Notes: generated by a model not told the origin, from the sequence alone. 52,294 nt of DNA from Lachnospiraceae bacterium (GCA_017440375.1 JAFSHK010000020.1:1-52294), one strand, 5' to 3'. Counted from the first letter of the stretch, positions 27,294-38,467 are shown. Program-made: numbers and translations.

Positions 27294-27397
27294 CAAAATC
27301 GTTGTTTTTATTTTATTATATTTAACCAAAATCGTCAATTTTATGTTGTCGTTTTCCGGCAGATTCGTCGTTTTTATTCTACAAATTCGTTATGTTA
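27294..27397 (-). promoter_or_regulatory. Promoter with phased TCGT repeats upstream of the DUF4143 ATPase
   Basis: A minus-strand promoter reads -35 TTGACG (27333-27338), 17-bp spacer, -10 TAAAAT (27310-27315). In the plus sense the motif CA-A/G-A-A/T-TCGT occurs with its C at 27294, 27327, 27360 and 27382, spaced 33, 33 and 22 bp, all multiples of 11. A fifth TCGT in TTGTCGTTTT starts at 27349. One copy lies over the -35 and one just downstream of the -10, the positions expected for a repressor. Confidence 0.6.
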
Positions 27398-27456
27398 CTC
27401 TTTTAGTTTGCACCTTCCTTCTTGAGCGCCGCCTTATTGTTCATTATATCTTTCTA

Positions 27457-28989
27457 TTATTCCTCGCTTGTCACCTGATTTAATTCCTCGGCTAAATCCT
27501 TAATCCGCTCTACCATTGTGCCAATTTCTTCCATTCCGGCACTATTCTCTTGTGTTGCTCCGGTTACATGTTCCATGGCATCATAATTCATCTGCGTGTT
27601 ATGATTAACCTGTTCCATGCTTTTTGCCACTTCGTTGCTCTTTTGTCTTACACTTTCAGCAGTTTTCTCCATTTCCATAATCTGATCTGCCATTTCCTTA
27701 TTAGCAATCGTAATGGTTGCTGCCGATTCACCCGCCTCTTGAATAGTTACCATACCTGTTTTCGTTAATTCTGCACTTTGCTCCATAGCAGTTACTGCTT
27801 TCTCTGTATTATGAACTACTTCATTTACGATTTGTCCAATATTTCCAACCGCTTCCTTGGTCTGTTCCGATAATCTTTGAATTTCTCCTGCAACTACTGC
27901 AAATCCTCTTCCATGTTCACCCGCTCTTGCTGCTTCAATCGTAGCATTAAGTGCCAGAATATTTGTCTGACCGGATATTCCGGTAATGGAACGTACGATT
28001 CCAAGAACCACCTTCGATTCTTCGCCTAAATTCTGGATAACAGCCTTGCACTCATTGGTACTTTCATGAATCTGCTCCATACTATTCACTGCAAAATTCA
28101 TACTATTCTGATTTTCTTGCGTCTTTTCCTCAACTTGCTGTGCTAATTCAGCAACCTTTTCATTCATATTACTAAGTTCTCCTAATTGTATGGAGATATC
28201 TTGTATACGTTCATTTACCCCTCTAATTTCATCAGTACTTTCACCTAATCCCTGTAACATACCTTCTATTTCTTCTGTAATCTGTTCATTCGCTGCCATA
28301 GAAACAGACGAAATCTCTGATAATTCCTCCACCATAGACAGCAGTTCTTCTGCCGTCTCAGTAGATTTTTCCTGAATCTGTCCCATATGCTCCATTGTTG
28401 TTTTCTGTTCTTTGGCCACTCCGGTAAGATTCTCAAGAAGACCCGCTGTTCGTTCACAGAGCATTGTGAAAATTGCTGCAACTGCAATAAGTACCAACGC
28501 TCTTGGTACAATACCAAAAATAACCAGTTTATATAAAGTAGAAAAATTATCATCCGGTAATGTATTCAAAACAAATGCCAACCATTGTCCAACGGAAACA
28601 CCAATTACTGAAAAAATTGTGGTAATAATATTCAGTCTTTTGGAAAAATACAGCCCTGCTATTGCTATTGCATAGACATACAAAACAACTACATGGTAAG
28701 TCAAAGTAAGCGTAATAATGGTAACAAATGCAATCGCACAAAAAGTCAATGCATATTTCACCCACGAACTTTGCGCTTTTCCTACATTTACAAGTAAAGT
28801 CGGACACCATAAAAACACAGACCCTATTACAAAAGCAATCGTCATTATCTTCATATCGATTGTGAATATTCCAAGAATATTCAGCAAATACACTAAGGTA
28901 AATATGACAAATGTTATCCGCATCACTTTCGCAACTGCTTTATTTGCTTGTCTTTCGTTTTGAACAAGTATATCATTAGCTTCTTTCAT
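27457..28989 (-). CDS. Methyl-accepting chemotaxis protein
   Basis: The 510-residue chemoreceptor has an N-terminal integral membrane sensor of about six helices (about 20-185) with no extracellular ligand domain and no clear HAMP. A long coiled coil and the cytoplasmic signalling domain follow, with its conserved tip ([21 protein letters not shown], about 375-395). It would signal to CheA/CheW; no other chemotaxis gene is in the window. A good site, AAAGGAG, precedes the ATG. The C terminus of this gene is duplicated in the remnant at 24372-24442. Confidence 0.93.
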   Translation of the reverse strand: MKEANDILVQNERQANKAVAKVMRITFVIFTLVYLLNILGIFTIDMKIMTIAFVIGSVFLWCPTLLVNVGKAQSSWVKYALTFCAIAFVTIITLTLTYHVVVLYVYAIAIAGLYFSKRLNIITTIFSVIGVSVGQWLAFVLNTLPDDNFSTLYKLVIFGIVPRALVLIAVAAIFTMLCERTAGLLENLTGVAKEQKTTMEHMGQIQEKSTETAEELLSMVEELSEISSVSMAANEQITEEIEGMLQGLGESTDEIRGVNERIQDISIQLGELSNMNEKVAELAQQVEEKTQENQNSMNFAVNSMEQIHESTNECKAVIQNLGEESKVVLGIVRSITGISGQTNILALNATIEAARAGEHGRGFAVVAGEIQRLSEQTKEAVGNIGQIVNEVVHNTEKAVTAMEQSAELTKTGMVTIQEAGESAATITIANKEMADQIMEMEKTAESVRQKSNEVAKSMEQVNHNTQMNYDAMEHVTGATQENSAGMEEIGTMVERIKDLAEELNQVTSEE

Positions 28990-29019
28990 TTCATTTTCTC
29001 CTTTACCACAATATCATCT

Positions 29020-29430
29020 TTAGTTATATTCTTTTCTTTCGTCAAAATCTAATCTGACCCAATTCCCATTCTCATCTTTTACTAATACACTTTCATACCT
29101 TCCATTCCCCTGATAAACACATATGGTATGTGTGTCTTCAGACACCGGAATTTGATAGCTACTCTTAGCACCTATTGATCCATTAAGACCACCAAAAGCA
29201 GAATATAAGTCCAGACACATGACACCGTCTGTCTCATGATTTATAACTACCTTTCTGATAGCTCCAATCGAACTGCCGACACCCACCTCTACATTCATCA
29301 TGGTTTCGTCTTCCGAAACAGAATACTCTCCGATATAAGCACTGGTATCTCTTCTAAAACCTGAACCTAGCATATATAAAGCAACGATACTAAGTATTAC
29401 ACTCAAAGAAATTACTATCTTTTTTATCAT
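29020..29430 (-). CDS. Small membrane-anchored exported protein, unknown family
   Basis: I do not recognise the family. The 136-residue product has an N-terminal hydrophobic helix (about 4-24, signal anchor) and a soluble extracellular domain that is probably beta-rich (YIGEYSVSEDETMM, VINHETDGVMCLDLYSAFGG, YESVLVKDENGNWVRLDFDE). It is 30 bp upstream of the chemotaxis gene and probably co-transcribed with it. A fragment of this gene and of its promoter region is present in the decayed copy near 24450-24551, which shows that these three genes were duplicated or moved as a block. Confidence 0.75.
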   Translation of the reverse strand: MIKKIVISLSVILSIVALYMLGSGFRRDTSAYIGEYSVSEDETMMNVEVGVGSSIGAIRKVVINHETDGVMCLDLYSAFGGLNGSIGAKSSYQIPVSEDTHTICVYQGNGRYESVLVKDENGNWVRLDFDERKEYN

Positions 29431-29566
29431 GTTTCATCTCATCCATCCCCCTTATGTGATTTATTTTTTTAATACTTCTCCGATAAAAGTATAAATCATT
29501 CGTTTTTTCATGTACATACACGAGTCCATGAATTGCATATACAACCGATAAGTTGCATCTTGCTTA

Positions 29567-30511
29567 TCATATATGAATGTTTATCTGTCTCCCTTCATGA
29601 TTCAAGTAATAATGATCCTTATAAATCAACTCTGAAACCGGAACAATGGTATAGCCTTGTCCTTCCAAATTCGTAAGTAAACGATCTAGAGCCTGCGCGG
29701 TATACTCTGCCCCATTATGGCATAAAATAATGCTGCCGTTTCCGAGATTCTCGTGTTCTGTTACATTTTGGATTATTTCATCCACACCTTCATTTTCCCA
29801 ATCCAAGCTGTCCACATCCCATTGAATTGCATAATAGCCACAATCATTTGCCACATGAACTACTGCATTATCATAATCTCCATATGGCGGTCGAAACAAA
29901 AACATTTCATAACCGGTAATTTCCTGTACTTTGCGATGCACCGCCATCAATTCCTCTTCTTTCTCTTCATCCGATATCTGGCTCATGTTGAGATGGTTTT
30001 CACTATGATTTCCCAAATCATGCCCTGCTGCCAGAATTGCTTTTACATCCTCCGGATAATTTTCCACCCATTCCCCTGTCATAAAAAAAGTTACATGAGT
30101 ATTATGTTTCTTCAAAATATCCAAAATCTCCTTCGTATCTTCATTTCCCCAAGCAGCATCAAAGCTGAGTGCTACCTTCTTTTCTTCCGTATCCACGCAG
30201 TAAATCGGGAGTTCTCTTCCATCTACGGAATTGTTTATAGTACTTTTATCTATTACGGTCTCCTGATTCTCTGTCACATATATTTCTCCCGACTGATTGG
30301 ACAATACATTTTCTACAATCTCCGATACCCCTTGTACACTTTGTAATTCTGTTGCTTCTAGCGTCAAGCCTGACAAATTTCCACCACAAACTTTCCCATT
30401 GACATCTACGTTGCTGACATCCTCTCTGGTTTCTTTCGTATTTCCACATCCCGCTAGTGCCATCGCTAATAGCATGATACCGATACTTTTTGTAATTCTT
30501 TGTCTCTTCAT
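29567..30511 (-). CDS. Polysaccharide deacetylase lipoprotein
   Basis: The 314-residue product starts with a lipoprotein signal peptide (lipobox LAGC, Cys about residue 22), a linker, and a NodB deacetylase domain (about 115-305): VALSFDAAWGNEDTKEIL holds the catalytic base and first metal ligand region, and LGNHSENHLNMSQ supplies the H-x3-H ligands. FRPPYGDYD and SIILCHNGAEYT are the later motifs. It is related to the sporulation and cell-wall deacetylases (PdaA/PdaB type), acting on peptidoglycan or another surface glycan. The start follows AAGGAG. Confidence 0.92.
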   Translation of the reverse strand: MKRQRITKSIGIMLLAMALAGCGNTKETREDVSNVDVNGKVCGGNLSGLTLEATELQSVQGVSEIVENVLSNQSGEIYVTENQETVIDKSTINNSVDGRELPIYCVDTEEKKVALSFDAAWGNEDTKEILDILKKHNTHVTFFMTGEWVENYPEDVKAILAAGHDLGNHSENHLNMSQISDEEKEEELMAVHRKVQEITGYEMFLFRPPYGDYDNAVVHVANDCGYYAIQWDVDSLDWENEGVDEIIQNVTEHENLGNGSIILCHNGAEYTAQALDRLLTNLEGQGYTIVPVSELIYKDHYYLNHEGRQINIHI

Positions 30512-30688
30512 GATATATACTCCTTTTTCGTAATCGTATTTGTCTCGCCCTATTCGAAACACTTTGTTTTTATAGGAGTATCTTATCCTTTCATTGCATC
30601 AAACTTTCATCATTTTTGTATCATTTTTGCATCATATATCCATCTTTTTTGCATTACAAAAATCAGGCTGCTAATCACTTTCCTAGCG

Positions 30689-30722
30689 CAAAAAGACGCA
30701 AGCCTTACGCTTGCGCCTTTTT
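30689..30722 (-). terminator. Terminator at the end of the purine operon
   Basis: AAAAAGACGCAAGC pairs with GCTTGCGCCTTTTT (one mismatch) around CTTAC. It stands 15 bp after the AICAR transformylase stop codon and before the deacetylase promoter region. Confidence 0.9.
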
Positions 30723-30736
30723 ATTCTCGCTTTTGA

Positions 30737-31918
30737 TTAGTGGTGGAACAATCTGATTCCTGTGAAACACATTGTCATACCATATTTGTTACATGTATCG
30801 ATTACGTTGTCATCTCTGACAGAACCGCCCGGCTGTGCAACATATTTTACACCGCTCTTATGAGCACGCTCAATGTTGTCACCGAATGGGAAGAACGCAT
30901 CAGAACCAAGTGCTACATCGCTCATCTGGTCTAACCATGCTCTCTTCTCTTCTCTTGTAAATACTTCCGGTTTTACTTTGAATATTTTCTGCCATGCTCC
31001 CTCTGCAAGAACATCCATATAATCATCGCCTATGTATAAATCAATGGAATTATCTCTGTCTGCACGACCAATGCCGTCTACAAACTGAAGTCCCAATACC
31101 TTTGGAGACTGACGAAGGAACCAATTGTCTGCTTTGGAGCCTGCAAGTCTTGTACAGTGAATTCTGGACTGCTGTCCTGCACCGATACCAATTGCCTGTC
31201 CACCTTTAACGTAGCATACGGAATTGGACTGTGTATATTTCAATGTAATCATAGCGATTGCTAAATCAATCTTAGCCTGCTCAGTAAGCTCTTTGTTATC
31301 TGTTACGATATTGTTGAAAAACTCGTCATCAATCTTCAATTCATTTCTACCCTGTTCAAAGCTGATACCGTATACCTGTTTTACTTCTGTCGGAGCCGGA
31401 ATATAGGATGGGTCAATCTGGATAACATTGTAGTTACCTTTTTTCTTCGCTTTCAGAATTTCCAATGCTTCCGGTTCATATCCCGGTGCAATAACACCAT
31501 CGGACACTTCTCTTTTGATGATAGTAGCTGTTGCTACATCACATACATCAGATAAAGAAATGAAATCACCGAAAGAAGACATTCTGTCTGCGCCACGCGC
31601 TCTTGCATAAGCATTCGCAAGTGGTGTAAACTCAATATCCAAATCGTCTACCCAGTAAATTTTCTTCTCTACATCGTTGAGTGGAAGACCTACTGCTGCA
31701 CCTGCCGGAGATACGTGTTTAAAAGATGTCGCTGCCGGAAGTCCGGTTGCCTCTTTCAATTCTTTCACAAGCTGCCAGCCATTAAAAGCATCTAAGAAGT
31801 TAATATAACCCGGTTTTCCATTTAAAACAGTGATAGGTAATTCGCTGCCATCTGCCATAAAAATCTTAGATGGCTTTTGATTCGGGTTACAGCCATATTT
31901 CAATTCTAATTCGTTCAT
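30737..31918 (-). CDS. Stand-alone AICAR formyltransferase (PurH C-terminal type)
   Basis: This enzyme formylates AICAR with 10-formyl-THF to FAICAR, the ninth step of purine synthesis. The 393-residue product resembles only the transformylase part of bifunctional PurH: it starts LELKYGCNPNQKPSKIF, has FKHVSPAGAAVG (the K-H pair), AYARARGADRMSSFGDF, the QQSRIHCTRLAG motif, and ends KYGMTMCFTGIRLFHH. The IMP cyclohydrolase domain is absent and is supplied by the purO-like gene 23 bp upstream. This split arrangement is known in several clostridia. AAAGG precedes the ATG. Confidence 0.93.
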   Translation of the reverse strand: MNELELKYGCNPNQKPSKIFMADGSELPITVLNGKPGYINFLDAFNGWQLVKELKEATGLPAATSFKHVSPAGAAVGLPLNDVEKKIYWVDDLDIEFTPLANAYARARGADRMSSFGDFISLSDVCDVATATIIKREVSDGVIAPGYEPEALEILKAKKKGNYNVIQIDPSYIPAPTEVKQVYGISFEQGRNELKIDDEFFNNIVTDNKELTEQAKIDLAIAMITLKYTQSNSVCYVKGGQAIGIGAGQQSRIHCTRLAGSKADNWFLRQSPKVLGLQFVDGIGRADRDNSIDLYIGDDYMDVLAEGAWQKIFKVKPEVFTREEKRAWLDQMSDVALGSDAFFPFGDNIERAHKSGVKYVAQPGGSVRDDNVIDTCNKYGMTMCFTGIRLFHH

Positions 31919-31941
31919 TTCTATTCAACCTTTTCCTCTTT

Positions 31942-32655
31942 TTATTTGTTTTTATTAACAATACGTGTTTCATATTTTCCAGTTTCAATATCAATATATC
32001 TTACGAAAAGAGAAACTTTATTATCTTCATTCAGATTTTCCCATACCATATTTGTGAAACTGTCAATATCACCTTCGATATCAACCACAGTTGGTTCTCC
32101 TTCAAAGCTTGGCAATGGATTGCCGTCACCCATGTAAGTATGGATAAAACGACCTTCACCTGCTTTCGGATTTTCATAAGCAAAAGTATAACGATTACAG
32201 GAAGACGGATCACCATTATTGCTCTTCAAAATAGACATAGCATAGTTATAAGAGCCATTTTCTACGTGCATAATACCGGAAATACGAGGTGTATAATTCG
32301 GTGCATCCGGCTCGAACTCTCTGGTTCTGAGCGCCTGCTCAAAAGTCTGCTGCTTGTCCATAAGTTCGTAAATGGTATCTGTCTGGTCACCGTTTGTCAC
32401 AATTGTTTTATTTCCTAATACTCTTACCGGTGCATAAATAATTAAGCTTGGATCTTCCAGTTTGGAAGGGTCATATGCCTGTGTTCTGATTCCTTCCCCT
32501 TCTGTTACAAAAACACGGTTTCTGCTGTTTTCGCTTCTTCCCATGATAAAATAAGCAGTAACTGCATGTTTTCCATCTGCTGTTTTACCGATTACAATTC
32601 CTCTACCCGGATAGGTTGTGGCAGATAATTCTTTTGCTAATGATACTTTTTCCAT
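31942..32655 (-). CDS. purO: IMP cyclohydrolase, archaeal PurO type
   Basis: The 237-residue protein matches the PurO family (COG3363): SATTYPGRGIVIGKTADGK, YFIMGRSENSRNRVF, the EFEPDAPNYTPRISG segment and SCNRYTFAYENPKAGEGRF. It closes FAICAR to IMP. It is 23 bp upstream of the separate AICAR transformylase, so the two together replace bifunctional PurH. Its AGAGGA ribosome binding site lies inside the last codons of the GGDEF-EAL gene, which ends four bases before its ATG. I chose the ATG of MEKVSLAKE over longer frames for that reason. Confidence 0.92.
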   Translation of the reverse strand: MEKVSLAKELSATTYPGRGIVIGKTADGKHAVTAYFIMGRSENSRNRVFVTEGEGIRTQAYDPSKLEDPSLIIYAPVRVLGNKTIVTNGDQTDTIYELMDKQQTFEQALRTREFEPDAPNYTPRISGIMHVENGSYNYAMSILKSNNGDPSSCNRYTFAYENPKAGEGRFIHTYMGDGNPLPSFEGEPTVVDIEGDIDSFTNMVWENLNEDNKVSLFVRYIDIETGKYETRIVNKNK

Positions 32656-32659
32656 TGTA

Positions 32660-35338
32660 TTATCCTCTCTTTTTCCTTGGTTTCGTAACATATTTCTCTT
32701 CAAATGCCGCCTGCGGCATTGGTCTGTCAAAATAGAAGCCCTGAATCAATCTTACTTTCATGCCTTCCAATATTTTATATTGTTCTTCCTTCTCGATTCC
32801 TTCCACACAAATTTTCACACCAATCGTATCTGCCAAGTCAGATACCATACGAATAAAAGCCTGCGAATAAGAATCCGTATCCAAATCTCTAACAAAGCTC
32901 TGGTCAACCTTAATGACATCGAACGGTATTTCTCTGATATGATTCAAAGAAGAATAACCGGTTCCAAAATCATCCAACGCAATTCTGACCCCAAGCTTTT
33001 TAATGCTGCTCAGAATTTCTTTCATTCTGTCCATATCATTGATTGCAAGACTTTCGGTTACTTCTAACGTCAGATTCCGTGGATTCACTCCCGTTTCTTC
33101 CAGTGTTCTTGCAACAATTTCAACAATATCCGTCTGCAATAACTGCACGACGGAAAGATTAACATTCACTTTATACTCGGGATGTCCCCAATCATTCCAT
33201 CTTTTACATGCCTTACACGCCTGCCTCAAAACATGATTTCCAATCGGGTTAATCAGTCCCAGATATTCTGCTAACGGAATAAAATCTGCCGGAGAAATAA
33301 ATCCGAGTTCACTACTATTCCAACGAATCAACGCTTCCGCTCCGGTACAAACATTATCCGGTGTCTGGATGTCGATAACCGGTTGATAATAAACCTCGAA
33401 TTCTTTATAACCATCCAGTGTTGCATCACGCATATTTTTTTCCATATCCAGACGTTTGTTGGATGCAGAATCCGTACCGCTGGTATATGCTGCAACCCTG
33501 TTCTTACCGGATTTCTTGGCTTCATACATGGCAATATCTGCTTTTTTAATTAAATCCTGTACTGCCTCGCCTTCCGTCGGAAAATGAACATACCCCATAC
33601 TCATAGTACAATAATAATCCGCATCTTTTAAAAACCACGGTTTACTGAATATTTCTTTAATTCCTTCAATAACAGATTCAAAATCCACTGCTTTACTCGG
33701 TGGAATAATAATAACAAATTCATCGCCACCCATACGATAGCAGGTATTCTCTATTCCATGAATTCTCTGCAAACTGTGTGAAATGGCTTTTAACAATACA
33801 TCCCCATACTGATGACCCAAACCATCATTGATATGCTTGAAATCATCCAAATCCAGATAAAGAAGTGTTCCTTCCCGCCCTGTATTCTTCGCTGTATCAA
33901 TATATTTCGCCAAATCTCTTTCACAGCACATTCGGTTATACAATCCTGTCAGGAAATCTGTATAAGCCTGCTGCTCTATTTTACGCTGGTATAATTTTTT
34001 CTCAGTTATTTCATGAATAGAGCAAAGAAGCGCTTCCCTTCCGTCTACCCATGCAATATTCGTGTAATACAATTCATACCAGTGTTCCAAATCTTCATAA
34101 TGAACTTCAATGCTTCCTTTTGTTGCTTTATCCGGTATTTTACTTTCAAAAATCTCTTTCAATAAATCTCGCTCAAGTTCCATACGAAGGCTACTTCGCA
34201 GACTTCGATTCACGAACAAAATTCTGTCGCTTTGCTTATCTCTTACATAAATGGAATTTCCCACATTATCAAGCACTGCTTCTAATGATGCATAGGAACT
34301 TGCAAGAGAATTTTTATGAATACGACGCTGTAATATACTTTGTAAAACTTTGGAAGCATCATTGATAAACTTAATCTCTTCAATCGTCCAGACATGCAGT
34401 CTTGTCTTTTCCTCAAAGCATACATACATACTGATTCTATCTTTCAGATAAATCGGTATCGCAACCAATGCCAGAATTTCCGCTTCTTTCATCTCTTCAC
34501 GATATGCTTCCGGCAAATTACCCGAAGAAATCACGAGCGGTTTCTCATGATAAAGATAAGACGCACGCGACTGATTTCTGGTCTGGTCGTAAAAAGATAC
34601 CATGCCGTCATTCTGCCATTGCGCTATGATGTCTACCAACTGCTCGTCCTGTTTATTGATTCGATATAAATAAGTACTGCTGATATTCAGATAGGAACCA
34701 ATTACTTGTAAAATCTGATCTAAAACGCTTTCTATCGATTCATCATGGTCCAAAAACTGAACCACTTCTGTCATAGCTTCTGTTCTTCGCAAAACCGCTT
34801 CCATTTCGCCTTTGGAAAATTCACTTCTCCTGCTTTCTTCTTCGGCACTTGCTACTGAAATTTTATTGCTGATAATCTCTCTGGTTCCTTCTCGCAACAA
34901 GTCCATTGCATTATAGAATTGTTCCGTTGAAAGCATACAGGAAAAATCCTTCAAGGGTGCTTCTAAATATTCTGCATCATCCGCATCCGTCAATGCACCA
35001 CTCAAAAGCCATGTAAGGATGGTTTTACCACTATCCTTAATAGCAATTGCTGCATATTTTATGTTCGGTATTGCGGTATTCTCAACCGCCTGTTCTTCTA
35101 ATGCATCGTCAGCCACTCTGTGAAACAAAGCCTGAAATTGTCTCTCAGATACAATTTCTTTCATACGCTCTATATCCTGCACATTACCTGACATCTGCGT
35201 AATGCTTGTTCCTGTACTGTCTACACAATAGGCACACATACCTGCGGTTGCACAAAACTTGTCTTGAAAAAGCTGTAATCTGCTATAATCTACGACACGC
35301 TGATAGGAAATTTCGTTTTCAATCCCGTCTTTTACCAT
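32660..35338 (-). CDS. Multidomain GGDEF-EAL c-di-GMP signalling protein
   Basis: The 892-residue cytoplasmic protein has, in order, an N-terminal PocR-like sensory domain (about 15-160), a GAF domain (about 200-335), a PAS-like domain (about 345-435), GGDEF (about 440-605; intact RMGGDEFVII) and EAL (about 625-885; intact AEALIRW, LEVTES, DDFGTGYSSL, VEGIEKEEQ). The inhibitory I-site (RxxD) is replaced by G-I-E-N. Both c-di-GMP synthesis and breakdown look possible from the motifs. It lies 39 bp after guaB and four bp before purO, all on one strand, and so is in a purine-synthesis operon. Confidence 0.93.
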   Translation of the reverse strand: MVKDGIENEISYQRVVDYSRLQLFQDKFCATAGMCAYCVDSTGTSITQMSGNVQDIERMKEIVSERQFQALFHRVADDALEEQAVENTAIPNIKYAAIAIKDSGKTILTWLLSGALTDADDAEYLEAPLKDFSCMLSTEQFYNAMDLLREGTREIISNKISVASAEEESRRSEFSKGEMEAVLRRTEAMTEVVQFLDHDESIESVLDQILQVIGSYLNISSTYLYRINKQDEQLVDIIAQWQNDGMVSFYDQTRNQSRASYLYHEKPLVISSGNLPEAYREEMKEAEILALVAIPIYLKDRISMYVCFEEKTRLHVWTIEEIKFINDASKVLQSILQRRIHKNSLASSYASLEAVLDNVGNSIYVRDKQSDRILFVNRSLRSSLRMELERDLLKEIFESKIPDKATKGSIEVHYEDLEHWYELYYTNIAWVDGREALLCSIHEITEKKLYQRKIEQQAYTDFLTGLYNRMCCERDLAKYIDTAKNTGREGTLLYLDLDDFKHINDGLGHQYGDVLLKAISHSLQRIHGIENTCYRMGGDEFVIIIPPSKAVDFESVIEGIKEIFSKPWFLKDADYYCTMSMGYVHFPTEGEAVQDLIKKADIAMYEAKKSGKNRVAAYTSGTDSASNKRLDMEKNMRDATLDGYKEFEVYYQPVIDIQTPDNVCTGAEALIRWNSSELGFISPADFIPLAEYLGLINPIGNHVLRQACKACKRWNDWGHPEYKVNVNLSVVQLLQTDIVEIVARTLEETGVNPRNLTLEVTESLAINDMDRMKEILSSIKKLGVRIALDDFGTGYSSLNHIREIPFDVIKVDQSFVRDLDTDSYSQAFIRMVSDLADTIGVKICVEGIEKEEQYKILEGMKVRLIQGFYFDRPMPQAAFEEKYVTKPRKKRG

Positions 35339-35377
35339 ATTCCCACTCCAACACAATTATATTACTTCATCATTCTC

Positions 35378-36856
<1,479 letters not shown>

Positions 36857-36870
36857 TTAGTATATATAAA

Positions 36871-36901
36871 AGTACTGTCAGCTATAAAAACTGACAGTAT
36901 A
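36871..36901 (-). terminator. Terminator between the DUF6106 gene and guaB
   Basis: TACTGTCAG pairs with CTGACAGTA around CTATAAAAA; on the minus strand the stem runs into ACTTTT. It stands about 25 bp after the DUF6106 stop codon and about 40 bp before the guaB start codon. It may end the upstream transcript or attenuate guaB. Confidence 0.65.
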
Positions 36902-36925
36902 CTTTTTCAAAAAACTTGTACAAAA

Positions 36926-37423
36926 TTAGTCCATAAAGACTTTGCGTGGTGCAATTGTCTGGATTGCCTTAATCATTTCTTCATTCGGCTCTAAGATAAC
37001 TTTCACATCACCGTCTAAAACCATCATATATCTTCTATCCGGTTGTTCCACGATTCCTGAACTGTAATCTGCCGTTTTCCCGTTGCGATTCTTATAAGAA
37101 TCCAATCTGTGCGAATTAACCGGTGCCAAAATCTCCATATGATTAATATCATAGGTTGCTGCTTTTTTTCTCTTGCTTTTTGCCATTACTTTATCAATTG
37201 AAATTTCTTTATCAAGATACAGATACTCATATTCAATGTCTGCATTCATATATGCAAAATAAGCACCAATTCCGGTTACAATTGCAAACAAAAGTACCGG
37301 TGTGAAAACAATACCTATCAACACGAAACAAACCGTAAGCATAATCAGTATCGTTTTCAATAAACGTATTGCAAATGAAGGTTTTCTTGCAATAAGACAT
37401 TCTACATAAGTTTCACTAACCAT
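36926..37423 (-). CDS. DUF6106 family membrane protein
   Basis: The 165-residue product has a short N-terminal segment (MVSETYVECLIARK), two hydrophobic helices (about 22-58), and a cytoplasmic domain with a motif I associate with DUF6106: DIEYEYLYLDKEISIDKVM, KSKRKKAATYDINHMEILAP and the terminal APRKVFMD. The function is unknown. The ATG giving MVSETYVECL is used because GGAGGAAGA lies upstream and the family begins there. The start of this gene is 234 bp from the start of the divergent plus-strand membrane protein gene. Confidence 0.82.
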   Translation of the reverse strand: MVSETYVECLIARKPSFAIRLLKTILIMLTVCFVLIGIVFTPVLLFAIVTGIGAYFAYMNADIEYEYLYLDKEISIDKVMAKSKRKKAATYDINHMEILAPVNSHRLDSYKNRNGKTADYSSGIVEQPDRRYMMVLDGDVKVILEPNEEMIKAIQTIAPRKVFMD

Positions 37424-37588
37424 AATTATCTTCTTCCTCCGTCCGCTCACATGCTCCCCCGAAACAACGTTCCCTACATCGAAAGCGTATATATGCAAAT
37501 ATCATATAACAATTTTCAAAAAGTTTCAAGGGAATGTAAAATTTATTCTTTTTTATTCTTTTTTCACAAATATTACATTGCTACTTCA

Positions 37589-37617
37589 TTGACATCATAT
37601 GCACAAAAAAGTATGAT
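37589..37617 (+). promoter_or_regulatory. Strong sigma-A promoter with palindromic -10 region
   Basis: A perfect -35 TTGACA (37589-37594), a 17-bp spacer and -10 TATGAT (37612-37617) stand about 40 bp before the next start codon. AAAAAGTATGATACTTTTT, an 8-3-8 inverted repeat, covers the -10, so a regulator site or an early hairpin is possible. Confidence 0.8.
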
Positions 37618-37657
37618 ACTTTTTGAGAAATATTTTGGAGTAAACAGGAGGAGAAGC

Positions 37658-38467
37658 ATGTCAGTTCATTCATCAATTCACGAGGAAATAAAAGAACAAC
37701 AACAGAAAACTAAGGATATGTCAACGAAAGGAAAGTTATCTTATTTCTGGTATTATTATAAGGTACATACGATTGTCGTAGTTGCCGTTATCACAATTGT
37801 TGGTATGTTTATTCATCAATTTATTACGAACAAGGATTATGCTTTCTACGCTTCTATTATCAATGCGGATTACTCCAATCTGGAAGAAAATCAGTGGGGC
37901 CCTGAATTTGAGGAATATGCTGATATTGATACAGAAGAATATCAGGCATACATTGATACCTCTATTATGCTCACCGATGACGACTCCAGCCAATATTCTA
38001 TGTCTAATACCGAGAAAATGCTCGCTATGCTGCAAACAGGTATTATAGACGTTATTGTAGCAGATACCGAAACCTTTGAAAACTATGCACAATATGAATA
38101 CTTCGTGAATTTAGAAGAAGTACTTCCGGAAGATGTCTTCGCAAAATACGAGGACTGTCTGTACTATACAGATATGGCAACAGTAGATACCGGTGACGAT
38201 GATACCTTTTATACGGAATCCGAATTAGAAAACCCTGCCGATTTGGTTATCAATCATCGGGACCCATCCACTATGGAAAATCCGGTTCCTGTGGGCATCA
38301 TTTTATCCAAAGGAAATAAAATAATGGATGCCGGTTGTTACGATTATTTGGCAGAAGCACAAACAACTTATCAAGGATACCCTTCCGAAGCAATCCTTGG
38401 TATTCCGGTAACTTCCACCAAATTGGATACAGTATTGAAGTTTTTAACCTTTATGGAAGAGCAATAA
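37658..38467 (+). CDS. Membrane-anchored protein of unknown function
   Basis: No family recognised. The 269-residue product has a charged cytoplasmic N terminus (about 1-33, EEIKEQQQKTKDMSTKGKL), one transmembrane helix (about 40-62, HTIVVVAVITIVGMFIHQF), and a Glu/Asp/Tyr-rich extracellular domain. GGAGGAGA precedes the ATG giving MSVHSSIHEE; the frame is open 69 codons upstream, but the promoter lies inside that part, so the extension is not used. The acidic domain (DIDTEEYQAYIDTSIMLTDD) and the ELENPADLVINHRD segment look like a folded domain that could bind ions or solutes. It is convergent with gatB. Confidence 0.75.
   Translation: MSVHSSIHEEIKEQQQKTKDMSTKGKLSYFWYYYKVHTIVVVAVITIVGMFIHQFITNKDYAFYASIINADYSNLEENQWGPEFEEYADIDTEEYQAYIDTSIMLTDDDSSQYSMSNTEKMLAMLQTGIIDVIVADTETFENYAQYEYFVNLEEVLPEDVFAKYEDCLYYTDMATVDTGDDDTFYTESELENPADLVINHRDPSTMENPVPVGIILSKGNKIMDAGCYDYLAEAQTTYQGYPSEAILGIPVTSTKLDTVLKFLTFMEEQ

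Noticed and set aside
37451-37657. An N-terminal extension of the membrane protein at 37658
   Set aside because: The extension contains the -35 and -10 of its own promoter, and GGAGGAGA marks the later ATG.
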